Positions 6,565 to 14,005 are shown, numbered from the stretch's first letter. The stretch is DNA of 14,022 nt from an uncultured Collinsella sp. (GCA_937937835.1 CALDBJ010000027.1:1-14022); one strand, 5' to 3'. The notes: generated from the letters alone by a model not told the origin. Made by a program: numbers and translations.

Positions 6565-6602
6565 CACGCGGTTGGATTGAGAGAAAAAGAGGGGAAGCAC
6601 AT

Positions 6603-7337
6603 ATGTCCGAAGGCTGGAACATCTTGGTGGTTGATGACGAACCTCCAATTAGGGCTGAGCTACGCTATCTGTTGGAAAAGGATACGCGTGTGGGTCAGAT
6701 TGCCGAGGCGGGCAATGTCACCGAAGCCGTGGAGTCGATTCTGTCGAACAGGCCCGACGTGTTGTTTTTAGACATTACCATGCCCGGTCGCTCGGGAATT
6801 GAGCTTGCCGAGACGCTGCAGAACCTAAAGACGCCGCCGGTGGTCGTGTTTGTGACGGCATTTGCCGAGTATGCGGCCGATGCCTATAACCTCGATGCTG
6901 TCGATTACATCGTCAAGCCGGTCGAGGATGCCCGCTTGTCAAAGGCGCTCGACAAGATCGAGACTGCCCTGGGCGCTCGCCGTGTCGTCCATGCTCCGCG
7001 CCAGCCTTTGCGCCTGACGGTGGATCGCGGGGGCAAAAAGGTGTTCATTCCCGCCGCAGACGTCTGCTACTTTGAGGCGCGCGCCGATTTTTGCAACGCC
7101 ATCTGCGCCGAGGGAACGTACCTGATCAATGAGTCGATCTCTTCGCTCGAGCGTCGCTTGGACTCTGAGGGCTTTATTCGCGTTCATCGCAGCTACCTGG
7201 TCAATTTGGAAGACGTGCACAATGTTGAGATTGGCTCCACGGGGTTGATGGAGCTCAGGCTCGACCGCGTGAACTCGACGGTACCGGTGTCCCGTCGTCG
7301 TGCCGCCGAGGTCAAGTCGCACCTGGGGCTTGCGTAA
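6603..7337 (+). CDS. LytTR-family response regulator, first copy
   Basis: A 244-residue cytoplasmic DNA-binding regulator. The REC domain (~5-122) has acidic pocket D11/D12, phospho-acceptor D57 in FLDITMPG, T85 in VTAFAEYA and K105 in IVKPVED. The LytTR domain (~135-243) has the conserved FIRVHRSYLVNL (191-202) and VPVSRRRAAEVK stretches. LytTR proteins bind imperfect direct repeats upstream of targets. AGAGGGG at 6588-6594 serves the ATG. It follows the kinase gene by 38 bases with no terminator, so the two are co-transcribed. Likely targets are its own operon or the neighbouring phospholipase-like and transporter genes; this is inference. Confidence 0.93.
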   Translation: MSEGWNILVVDDEPPIRAELRYLLEKDTRVGQIAEAGNVTEAVESILSNRPDVLFLDITMPGRSGIELAETLQNLKTPPVVVFVTAFAEYAADAYNLDAVDYIVKPVEDARLSKALDKIETALGARRVVHAPRQPLRLTVDRGGKKVFIPAADVCYFEARADFCNAICAEGTYLINESISSLERRLDSEGFIRVHRSYLVNLEDVHNVEIGSTGLMELRLDRVNSTVPVSRRRAAEVKSHLGLA

Positions 7338-7387
7338 GAGGCTTGCGTGCCGTCGTTTACCATCGCAGGTTTGGCATGGGCGCGCGG

Positions 7388-7399
7388 TGGGCATAATGG
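7388..7399 (+). promoter_or_regulatory. Candidate extended -10 box for the phospholipase-like gene
   Basis: TGGGCATAATGG contains CATAAT (7392-7397), with TTTGGC about 16 bases upstream as a weak -35. It is 33 bases before the ATG at 7430. Closely similar TGGGTATGATGG and TGGGGTACGATG occur upstream of the next two transcription units, which supports a shared promoter style. Confidence 0.45.
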
Positions 7400-7429
7400 G
7401 TGGCATCGAATGAAATCGAAAGGATCATT

Positions 7430-8374
7430 ATGCCCGCGCTTATCACCCATCATCTGTTTGGCGAGGAAAGCATCGACCGTCTTCCGCAGGGCGTCATCAC
7501 GTCCGATGAAGAGCGCATTGCCTTTATCTTGGGCAACCAAGGCCCCGACCCGTTTTTCTTTCACATTCTGACACCGCGTGTTTCCGACTGCACGCTGCTG
7601 GCGCAGGTCATGCATCGGTCGCGCATGTCTCGCCAGTTCGCGTGCCTGCGCGACGGCGTGTCGCATCTGCTGCCGCGCGATGCCAGCTTGGGTCGCGCCT
7701 TTGCGCTGGGCCTGCTGTCTCATTACGTGCTCGACCGCAACGCCCATCCCTTTGTCTATGAGCAGCAGTTTGGCATCGTGGAGTCCGATTCAGAGCTTGA
7801 GGATTCGAGCAGTCAGGTCCATGCCGTGATCGAGAGCGACCTGGATGTACTGATGCTGCAGCTTAAACGCGATGGCGCTACGGTCGACGATTACCCGCCG
7901 GCGGGCGAGATCGTCACCACCGATCGCATCAATCGCGTGGCCGGCGTGCTGATGAGCTATGTTGCCGGACGCGTGTACGGCATTGACATTCCGGCGGGGG
8001 AGTACGGTGCTGCCGTTGCCAATATGCAGCGACTTTACCGCGCGATTGAGCCGGCCGGCTCCGCAAAGACACGCACGATCTCGCTGGTTGAGGGCTTGGT
8101 GCACGACTATTCGCTGCTCGACGGCCTTGCCCATCGCGTGACGACGGAGCTGCCCGAGCGCACCGGTAACCTGGGCCATCTGACATGGAAGAATCCCTTT
8201 ACCGACGAGGTCTCGAACGAGAGTTTCCCCGAGGTCTTTGATCGCGCGCTGGTCGATTACGAGTGCACGGTCGCACGTTTTATCGAGACCGGTGACATGG
8301 ATGCCGTGACCAGTCACGTCAACTACAGCGGTCGCGTGCTCGAAGCCGATGAGGAGTTCGACCGCGAGGAATAG
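7430..8374 (+). CDS. Zinc-dependent phospholipase C-like protein
   Basis: A 314-residue protein of the zinc-dependent phospholipase C / S1-P1 nuclease-like fold. Visible metal-ligand motifs are LITHHLFG (H6/H7), GNQGPDPFFF (D40), LLSHYVLDRNAHPFV (H98, D102, H106) and QVHAVIESDLD (H131, E135). The order and spacing match the helical tri-zinc site of this family. There is no signal peptide, so unlike clostridial alpha-toxin it should stay in the cytoplasm; a phosphoester substrate is likely but not certain to be phospholipid. The ATG at 7430 has AAAGGA five bases upstream; an in-frame GTG at 7400 overlaps the promoter motif and lacks a site. It stands between the first two-component pair and the MFS gene. 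Confidence 0.85.
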   Translation: MPALITHHLFGEESIDRLPQGVITSDEERIAFILGNQGPDPFFFHILTPRVSDCTLLAQVMHRSRMSRQFACLRDGVSHLLPRDASLGRAFALGLLSHYVLDRNAHPFVYEQQFGIVESDSELEDSSSQVHAVIESDLDVLMLQLKRDGATVDDYPPAGEIVTTDRINRVAGVLMSYVAGRVYGIDIPAGEYGAAVANMQRLYRAIEPAGSAKTRTISLVEGLVHDYSLLDGLAHRVTTELPERTGNLGHLTWKNPFTDEVSNESFPEVFDRALVDYECTVARFIETGDMDAVTSHVNYSGRVLEADEEFDREE

Positions 8375-8423
8375 GGCCCGTGCGTGCCCCTTTGCCGAAT
8401 CCTTACCGGCGGTTCTGGACAAT

Positions 8424-8435
8424 TGGGGTACGATG
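8424..8435 (+). promoter_or_regulatory. Candidate extended -10 box for the MFS transporter gene
   Basis: TGGGGTACGATG contains TACGAT (8429-8434), 41 bases before the ATG. A clear -35 box is not visible. Support comes mainly from the same TGGG-(A/T-rich hexamer)-G pattern at 7388 and 9824. Confidence 0.35.
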
Positions 8436-8475
8436 AACTAACTGCATATCGGGCGAATACGAAGGGTCCCTGTCC

Positions 8476-9735
8476 ATGAAATACACCAAGCTCGAGCGTA
8501 ACTGGGTTATGTATGATGTGGGCAATTCGGCCCTCGTGCTGCTCAATACCTCGGTGGTGCCCATTTACTTTAACGCCATCAATACCGGCGCTTCTTCGGC
8601 CGACCTGGTGGTCGCCTGGGGCAATGCGCAGACGATCGCCTCGCTGGTCATCGCCATGCTCATGCCCATTCTGGGCGCGCTTGCCGACTACGCCGGCAAC
8701 AAGATCAAGTTCTTCTTGGGCTTCTTCCTCACGGGCCTGGTGCTTTGCTTGGCGCAGGCTATCCCAATGTCCGCCATGGCATTTTTGACCGTGTACGTGC
8801 TGTGCACCATCGGCCTTAACTCTTCTATGACGTTCTACGACGCCATGCTGCCCGACATTACCACCGACGAGCGCATGGACGCCGTGTCCAGCTCGGGCTA
8901 TGCCTGGGGCTACATCGGTTCCACCGTGCCGTTCGTCATCTGCCTGGCGCTCATCATGGGTGGTCCCGCTCTTGGCGTCCCTACCATGCTGGCAACGCGT
9001 CTGTCGTTTATCATCACTGGTGCCTGGTGGCTCATCTTTACCCTGCCGCTCATTCGCACCTATAAGCAAAAGTACGGTCGCGAGCGCGGTCCCGAGGACA
9101 CTATCGGCCACATCGTGGGCGGTGTGTTCTCCGAGATCGGACACACCATGCGCGAGATCGCCCACAACAAGACCGTGCTGGTCTACATGATCGCGTTCTT
9201 CTTCTATATCGACGGTGTGCACACGGTCATTTCCATGGCAACCAGCTACGGATCGGCCTTGGGCATCGATTCGACCCAGTTGGTCCTGGCGCTGCTCGTT
9301 ACGCAGTTCGTGGCCTTTCCGTCCGCCATCATCTACGGCAAGCTCGCCGGCCGCGTGGGCACGCTCAACATGATCTTGGTGGCAGTCGCCGCCTATATGG
9401 GCATTGTGCTGTTCGCCGCGTTCTTCCTAAAGACCGCCTTTGAGTTTTGGGTGCTTGCCATTATGGTCGGCCTGTTCCAGGGCGGCGTGCAGGCGCTCAG
9501 CCGTAGCTACTTTGGCCGCATTATCCCCAAGGAAAAGTCCAACGAGTACTACGGCTTCTTTGACATCTTCGGTCGTTATGCAAGCGTTATGGGCACTTTC
9601 CTAGTGTCGGTCGTCACCTCGCTGACCGACAACCCGTCGCTGGGCGTCCTTTCCATTGGCGTGCTGCTGATCGTTGGCTTTATGCTGCTGGTCCGCCTGT
9701 CCCGCATGACTCGGGCGGCAGAGCATGCCGCATAG
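8476..9735 (+). CDS. MFS transporter of the Atg22/UMF1 type
   Basis: A 419-residue inner-membrane protein with about 12 hydrophobic helices. It carries the family marks of the vacuole effluxer Atg22-like/UMF1 group: WVMYDVGNSA (10-19) at the start, FFFYIDGVHTVISMATSYG (241-259) opening the second half, and GGVQALSRSYFGRIIPKE (336-353) followed by EYYGFFDIFGR. LGALADYAG (66-74) matches the MFS loop 2-3 motif. Bacterial members have few known substrates; efflux of amino acids or other small molecules is the usual suggestion. AAGGG nine bases upstream supports the ATG. It probably has its own promoter, and its transcript may end at the hairpin at 9850-9885. Confidence 0.9.
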   Translation: MKYTKLERNWVMYDVGNSALVLLNTSVVPIYFNAINTGASSADLVVAWGNAQTIASLVIAMLMPILGALADYAGNKIKFFLGFFLTGLVLCLAQAIPMSAMAFLTVYVLCTIGLNSSMTFYDAMLPDITTDERMDAVSSSGYAWGYIGSTVPFVICLALIMGGPALGVPTMLATRLSFIITGAWWLIFTLPLIRTYKQKYGRERGPEDTIGHIVGGVFSEIGHTMREIAHNKTVLVYMIAFFFYIDGVHTVISMATSYGSALGIDSTQLVLALLVTQFVAFPSAIIYGKLAGRVGTLNMILVAVAAYMGIVLFAAFFLKTAFEFWVLAIMVGLFQGGVQALSRSYFGRIIPKEKSNEYYGFFDIFGRYASVMGTFLVSVVTSLTDNPSLGVLSIGVLLIVGFMLLVRLSRMTRAAEHAA

Positions 9736-9783
9736 GAGCGAGCGGCTATTGTGCCTGTCCACGGTACTCTTTTGGGGTTATCC

Positions 9784-9812
9784 GCAATAAACATTGCGAC
9801 TTGCGAGCAATG
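9784..9812. promoter_or_regulatory. Cluster of GCAAT/ATTGC half-sites upstream of the glycosyltransferase operon
   Basis: GCAAT (9784-9788), ATTGC (9793-9797) and GCAAT (9807-9811) give two overlapping dyads just upstream of the candidate -10. CATTGC/GCAATG at 9792-9797 and 9807-9812 is a 6-bp inverted repeat, and TTGCGA is repeated at 9794 and 9801. The same half-sites form the dyad upstream of the first kinase gene. The sites may serve one of the local regulators; this is inference from position and shared sequence. Confidence 0.35.
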
Positions 9813-9823
9813 ATTTGCCCAAG

Positions 9824-9835
9824 TGGGTATGATGG
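9824..9835 (+). promoter_or_regulatory. Candidate extended -10 box for the glycosyltransferase-kinase operon
   Basis: TGGGTATGATGG contains TATGAT (9828-9833), the best of three similar motifs in the window. Expected transcript start is near 9840, which would place the hairpin at 9850-9880 in the leader. No good -35 box is visible at 16-18 bases, which may indicate dependence on an activator. Confidence 0.45.
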
Positions 9836-9849
9836 AATCAGCTAGGTCG

Positions 9850-9885
9850 CGGGGCGTCGCCTGTGTTTGGCGGCGTCCCGTTTTT
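9850..9885 (+). terminator. Intrinsic terminator or leader attenuator before the glycosyltransferase gene
   Basis: A 12-bp stem (9850-9861 with 9869-9880, two G-U pairs) and a 7-base loop is followed by TTTTT (9881-9885). It can terminate read-through from the MFS gene. If the promoter at 9824-9835 is real, it also lies inside the leader of the next operon, 21 bases before its start codon, and would stop most transcripts unless antitermination occurs. Confidence 0.75.
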
Positions 9886-9906
9886 GTGTTGCAGGGAGGG
9901 TAAGGC

Positions 9907-11094
9907 ATGAACGCCACGGTCGTGATTCCAACGTATTGGGCGGGCGATGACGCTTGCGCAAACGCCCCTGGCACCTATGACCATTCGACGCGACTCAACG
10001 CCGACAATCCCGAACTCGACCGCTGTCTGGCCTCGCTTGAGCAGGTACGTGACATCCCGCGCATCATCCTTTTGGTGGTCTGTCCCGTTTCTGCCACAGC
10101 CGATGTGTCGCTGCGCGTGCACGAGATTGTCGACGCGCATCCCACGCTCAAGGTCACCGTTGTCACCAACACCCAGGCCTCGCGCATTGCAGACCGGGTT
10201 GCTCAGATCGCGCCCAAGGGTTCGGGCGAGTGCGTGAGCCTGCGAGGCTACGGTGCCATCCGCAACATGGGGCTAGCCTGTGCCGCTGTGCTGGGGCATG
10301 ACGCGGTTATCTTTTTGGATGACGATGAGACTGTCATCGACGCCGACTTTATGAAGCGCGCGACCTATGCGTTGGGGCAGCAGACGCGTCAGGGCTTGCC
10401 GATCTTGGTCAAGAGCGGCTATTTCTACGATCGCGACGGCTCGCCGCTGGCTTCCACGGACAAGGCGGGCATCTGCCATCGTTGGTGGACCAAGCGCATC
10501 GAGTTCAACCGTTGGATGAAAAAGGCGCTCTCGGGCACCCGCATCTCGCGCTCCAACTACGTGTGCGGCGGCCTGATGGCCCTGCACGCCCGCGCCTTTA
10601 CGCGTGTAGCCTTTGACCCGTTTATCACCCGCGGCGAGGACTTGGATTACCTCTTTAACATGCGCATGTTTGGCTACGACGTGTGGTTCGATAACGAGTG
10701 GACCGTGCGCCATCTGCCTCCGGAGTCCGAAAAGCGCTCACCGCGCTTTATGCAGGATGTATACCGTTGGTACTACGAACGGGCCAAGTTGACATTCGCC
10801 GCGCATCAAAAGGAGCTCATTCCCGTTACGGCGGCATCGCTCATGCCCTACCCGGGCCCGTGGATTTCGCGCGAGCTCGACGACCGCGTGCGCAAGACCG
10901 CTATGGTCCGCAGCGTGTTTACCCGCGAGCATGAGGGCTACCTGCGCATTTGGCGCCATGGTATCGGCGAGGCAAAGGCCTATGCGCGCCAAAACGCTGC
11001 AAGCTACCTGCGTTTCCAGAGCTTTTGGCCCAAGATCATGGACGGGCTTTGGCGTGACGCACAACTGATCAGTATCCTGGAGGGGGCCGAATGA
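9907..11094 (+). CDS. Family 2 (GT-A fold) glycosyltransferase
   Basis: A 395-residue soluble protein. The N-terminus TVVIPTYW starts a GT-A nucleotide-sugar domain. RGYGAIRNMGL (113-123) precedes FLDDDE (136-141), the DxD-type metal and nucleotide-sugar site. CGGLMALH (220-227) and RGEDLDYLFNM (242-252) supply the acceptor-side and likely catalytic acidic residue, and VRHL (267-270) gives a conserved histidine. The C-terminal ~120 residues are helical and unassigned. No membrane helix is seen, so it acts on the cytoplasmic side; sugar and acceptor are unknown. GGGAGGG six bases upstream fixes the ATG. Its TGA overlaps the ATG of the second kinase (ATGA, 11091-11094), so the two are translationally coupled. 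Confidence 0.88.
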   Translation: MNATVVIPTYWAGDDACANAPGTYDHSTRLNADNPELDRCLASLEQVRDIPRIILLVVCPVSATADVSLRVHEIVDAHPTLKVTVVTNTQASRIADRVAQIAPKGSGECVSLRGYGAIRNMGLACAAVLGHDAVIFLDDDETVIDADFMKRATYALGQQTRQGLPILVKSGYFYDRDGSPLASTDKAGICHRWWTKRIEFNRWMKKALSGTRISRSNYVCGGLMALHARAFTRVAFDPFITRGEDLDYLFNMRMFGYDVWFDNEWTVRHLPPESEKRSPRFMQDVYRWYYERAKLTFAAHQKELIPVTAASLMPYPGPWISRELDDRVRKTAMVRSVFTREHEGYLRIWRHGIGEAKAYARQNAASYLRFQSFWPKIMDGLWRDAQLISILEGAE

Positions 11095-12434
11095 TCGACC
11101 GCCGCGCCCAGCGCGATAGTTCAATATCAATCTTTCGCATCATTGCCGTTGCCTGCGCCATTTGCGTGCTGGTGTACTTTATTTTTGCCTTGGTGACCGG
11201 TATCGAGCCGATCGCCACGGTGATTGCCTGCGCGCTGCTGTGCATCTTCCTGTGCATCTTTATCTTTTTGACGCTCAATCCCGATTCGGTGCGCTCCCAG
11301 TACACCGAGGAGACGCTCTCGGTGGCCTCGGCCATGCTTGAGGACATTAAGGGCGGTCTGACGCAGGAGTCGGCGCGTTTGGTGTGCCGGCGCATTTTGC
11401 CCGAGACGCGCGCCATGACGGTGGCCATCACCGACGAGGGCAACGTGTTGGCCTGCGCGGGCGAGTTTGAGGAAAAACTACTGCCAGATTCTCCCATCCA
11501 CACGCTTGCCACGCGCTACGTTATCGAACATGGCATCGTGCAGTCGTTCAACCGTATGGTGGATGTCGTGGGCTCGGATGGCTCGCACAACCAAGTCCCC
11601 GCCGGCATTATCGCCCCCATCAAGGTGGGCGATCGTACCGTCGGCACGCTCAAGTTCTACTACAAGACCCCTCGCGCCGTCGACCGTACCCAGTACGCGC
11701 TTGCCTCGGGCTTTGCCGAGATCTTGTCCACGCAGCTCGCCATCCACGAGCTCGAGGTGCAAAAGGAACTCACAGCGCGCGCTGAGGTGCGTGCGCTGCA
11801 GGCGCAGATTAACCCGCACTTCCTGTTCAACACGCTGAACACCATTGCATCGTTTACGCGCACCGACCCGCTGCGGGCCCGCGAACTGCTTCGTGAGTTC
11901 TCATCGTTCTATCGTGCCACGCTCGACAACTCGGGATCGCTCATTCCGGTCTCGCGCGAGGTTGCACAGACCAAGCGCTACCTTACCTTTGAGAAGGCCC
12001 GCTTTGGCGAGGACCGCGTGCTTGCGACGTTCGATGTGTCCGAGGACGTGGAAGATACGCTGGTGCCGGCGTTCGTGATCCAGCCGATTGTCGAGAACGC
12101 CGTACGTCATGGTATGGGCGATGACGACGCCCTGAGGATCGACGTGACCGTTCACCAAGACGGCGAGGATGCAATCTTGATTGCCGTGGCCGATAATGGC
12201 GTGGGCATGGATGAGGGTACCGCCGCCAGACTGTTTGACGAGCGCTCTGCCCGTCCCGACGCCAGCTCTCCCCAGGGTGGCGGCGCCGGTGTGGCCATGC
12301 ACAATATTTCGGAGCGCATCCATCGCTTTTATGGGCCGCACTCCTATACGCGTGTCGAATCGGCGCCGGGCAAGGGCACCAAAGTGCTCCTTCATCTTGA
12401 TTTGTCAGAGAGCATCTTTGACATTCAAGAGTAA
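11091..12434 (+). CDS. LytS/BtsS-type sensor histidine kinase, second copy
   Basis: A 447-residue paralogue of the kinase at 5179. It has membrane helices at ~14-36 and ~40-62, a GAF-like domain (~72-195), the linker ALASGFAEILSTQLAIHELE, and His_kinase motif VRALQAQINPHFLFN with H243. The ATPase domain has N-box QPIVENAVRHGM (N336), G1 VADNGVGM (D368) and G2 GGGAGVAMHN (396-405). All residues needed for kinase activity appear intact. The linker and phospho-acceptor regions are nearly the same in both copies, while the membrane and GAF parts differ more, as expected for duplication followed by change of signal. GGAGGGGG four bases upstream serves the ATG, which overlaps the glycosyltransferase stop. 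Confidence 0.9.
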   Translation: MIDRRAQRDSSISIFRIIAVACAICVLVYFIFALVTGIEPIATVIACALLCIFLCIFIFLTLNPDSVRSQYTEETLSVASAMLEDIKGGLTQESARLVCRRILPETRAMTVAITDEGNVLACAGEFEEKLLPDSPIHTLATRYVIEHGIVQSFNRMVDVVGSDGSHNQVPAGIIAPIKVGDRTVGTLKFYYKTPRAVDRTQYALASGFAEILSTQLAIHELEVQKELTARAEVRALQAQINPHFLFNTLNTIASFTRTDPLRARELLREFSSFYRATLDNSGSLIPVSREVAQTKRYLTFEKARFGEDRVLATFDVSEDVEDTLVPAFVIQPIVENAVRHGMGDDDALRIDVTVHQDGEDAILIAVADNGVGMDEGTAARLFDERSARPDASSPQGGGAGVAMHNISERIHRFYGPHSYTRVESAPGKGTKVLLHLDLSESIFDIQE

Positions 12435-12506
12435 AATAAAAGGCTACGGGCTCAACGTCATGCGGCGGATGCCCGGCGTAGTTAGTTGACGAAAGGTTTT
12501 ATCCCT

Positions 12507-13223
12507 ATGCTGCGTGCGATGATTGTGGATGATGAGGCGCCGGCTCGCTCGGAGCTTCGCTTCCTGCTCGAGCAAACGGGCAAGATCGGCACGATCACGG
12601 AGGCGTCGAGCGTCCGCTCCGCCATCGAGATGCTTATGGAAAGTCGCGTGGATGTCGTGTTTCTCGATATCTCGATGCCCGGTGCCTCGGGCCTGCAACT
12701 TGCCGAGGCGCTGCATAAGCTCAAAAATCCGCCGGCGATCGTGTTTGTGACTGCGTATAGTGACCATGCGGTCGAGGCATTCGACGTGGATGCCGTCGAT
12801 TATCTGATGAAGCCGGTCGAGGAAGCTCGCTTGGATCGCGCGATTGAGAAGGTCATGCAACGCTCCAAGCCGGTTACGGACAGCAAGGTGACCATCGAGC
12901 GTATCCCGGTGGAAAAGGGCGGCCGCAAGGTGCTCATTCCCGTGGACGACATTCGCTTTATCATGGCCAAGGACGATTACTCCTGCATCTATACCGTCGA
13001 TGATCGCTTTTTGTCGACGACCTCGCTGGCGCAGTTTGAGGCCAAGCTCTGCGACTTTGGCTTCTTCCGTGTTCACCGCCGCTATATCGTCAACTTGGCG
13101 TGCGTCACGGATGTGGAGACGGTGCCCTCGGGCGCCATCCAGCTGGGCATTACGGGCGTCGACGAACGCGTGCCGGTTTCGCGCCGCCGCGTCGTGCCGC
13201 TCAAGAAGGCTCTGAGTCTCTAG
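12507..13223 (+). CDS. LytTR-family response regulator, second copy
   Basis: A 238-residue REC-LytTR regulator, paralogous to the one at 6603. REC: D8/D9, phospho-acceptor D54 in FLDISMPG, T82 in VTAYSDHA and K102 in LMKPVEEA. LytTR domain (~128-237): GFFRVHRRYIVNL and the closing VPVSRRRVVPLKKAL, both matching the first copy. The ATG at 12507 is used because AAAGG lies ten bases before it; an in-frame TTG at 12486 has no such site. It follows the kinase by 72 bases without a terminator and is the last gene of the operon, ending at the terminator at 13230. It is the expected phosphate acceptor of the kinase at 11091, though cross-talk between the two similar pairs is possible. Confidence 0.92.
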   Translation: MLRAMIVDDEAPARSELRFLLEQTGKIGTITEASSVRSAIEMLMESRVDVVFLDISMPGASGLQLAEALHKLKNPPAIVFVTAYSDHAVEAFDVDAVDYLMKPVEEARLDRAIEKVMQRSKPVTDSKVTIERIPVEKGGRKVLIPVDDIRFIMAKDDYSCIYTVDDRFLSTTSLAQFEAKLCDFGFFRVHRRYIVNLACVTDVETVPSGAIQLGITGVDERVPVSRRRVVPLKKALSL

Positions 13224-13229
13224 CACACT

Positions 13230-13280
13230 GGCCCCGCAGCCCTGTAGACCCATCGTCTGCGGAGCCGTGGGGCCTTTTTT
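13230..13280 (+). terminator. Intrinsic terminator after the second two-component operon
   Basis: GGCCCC (13230-13235) pairs with GGGGCC (13269-13274), and the adjoining CGCAG with CTGCG, leaving an asymmetric bulge. TTTTTT follows at 13275-13280. It lies six bases after the regulator stop codon and separates the operon from the metallophosphoesterase gene. Confidence 0.85.
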
Positions 13281-13319
13281 GTATGTATCTGCCGAATCGT
13301 TTTTTGTGGAAGGGATCCC

Positions 13320-13787
13320 ATGAACAGTGCAAGCGCCAAGCGTATCGACATCATCTCGGACACCCACGGCTATTTATCGCCTGCGCTCTTGGATGAGCTT
13401 GAGGGCGCAGACCTGATCATCCACGCCGGCGACCTCACGTCAGAGATAGACTACGAGCACCTATGCACCATCGCCCCCGTGCGGGCCGTACTGGGCAACA
13501 ACGATTACTACCGTGACTACGGCCCCGATGTAGACCGTCTTGCACTCTTTACCTACGAAGGCCTCAAATTCGCCGTAGCCCACTACCGCGAAGACCTTCC
13601 GGTGGGATCCGTAGACGTAGCCATCAACGGCCACACCCACGTAACCAAAGAAGCCCAAGTGGGCCGTTGCTTAGTCCTCAACCCGGGCAGCGCCAGCTAC
13701 CCCAGAGGCACCCGAGGCCCCACCATGGCCAGAATGCTCGTCAAGGACGGCAAGATTCTGAGCACCAAATTTATTGACTTAGACTAA
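13320..13787 (+). CDS. YfcE/MJ0936-type metallophosphoesterase
   Basis: A 155-residue cytoplasmic calcineurin-fold phosphodiesterase, the usual size for this compact family. Metal ligands are visible in order: ISDTHG (D14, H16), HAGDLT (D38), GNND (N60-D62), VAHYRE (H88) and INGHTHV (H105, H107), with LNPGSASYPRG closing the site. Relatives hydrolyse phosphodiesters such as bis-p-nitrophenyl phosphate or small cyclic nucleotides in vitro; the physiological substrate is usually unknown. GGAAGGG five bases before the ATG sets the start. It is bracketed by terminators and so is probably a single-gene unit, though no clear promoter is visible. It uses more GTA, TTA and AGA codons than its neighbours. 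Confidence 0.9.
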   Translation: MNSASAKRIDIISDTHGYLSPALLDELEGADLIIHAGDLTSEIDYEHLCTIAPVRAVLGNNDYYRDYGPDVDRLALFTYEGLKFAVAHYREDLPVGSVDVAINGHTHVTKEAQVGRCLVLNPGSASYPRGTRGPTMARMLVKDGKILSTKFIDLD

Positions 13788-13794
13788 CCGCAAC

Positions 13795-13830
13795 AAAAAC
13801 GGGGGATGCAGATCGCATCTCCCGTTTTTT
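13795..13830. terminator. Bidirectional intrinsic terminator after the metallophosphoesterase gene
   Basis: AACGGGGGATGC (13798-13809) pairs with GCATCTCCCGTT (13815-13826), with one G-U pair and a 5-base loop. It is flanked by AAAAA upstream and TTTTTT downstream, so it can stop transcription from both sides. Confidence 0.9.
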
Positions 13831-13887
13831 ATGAGCCAAAGGCGGAAGTTCAGCAAGATCCATCAGACCAACCCCGCCGAGGAGCAC

Positions 13888-13918
13888 GCGGGCTAGCCGC
13901 GCAGCGGCGCACGCCCGC
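13888..13918. other. Nested GC-rich hairpin in non-coding DNA
   Basis: Outer arms GCGGGC (13888-13893) and GCCCGC (13913-13918) enclose an inner stem GCCGC (13896-13900) / GCGGC (13904-13908). There is no T-run. The surrounding 13831-14022 has no convincing gene. The minus-strand reading through it contains NLTPALSPG, a stretch often produced by translating intergenic repeats, so this may be a repeat element. Confidence 0.4.
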
Positions 13919-14005
13919 AAAACTGGTTGAATAATGTGACGGCAGGGAGGGTCTCCGGGGCTGAGGGCGGGGGTTAAGTTTGTCGCGAGTTCCGCACGCA
14001 AAGGA

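Noticed and set aside
5449..6648. 399-codon minus-strand frame opposite the first kinase
   Set aside because: No ribosome site or recognisable domain; the plus-strand kinase motifs are complete.
8323..9222. 299-codon minus-strand frame opposite the MFS gene
   Set aside because: His/Asp/Gly-rich shadow of a transporter gene with clear family motifs.
13771..14001. Minus-strand 76-codon frame after the metallophosphoesterase gene
   Set aside because: It runs through the bidirectional terminator and contains an LTPALSP-like stretch typical of translated repeats.
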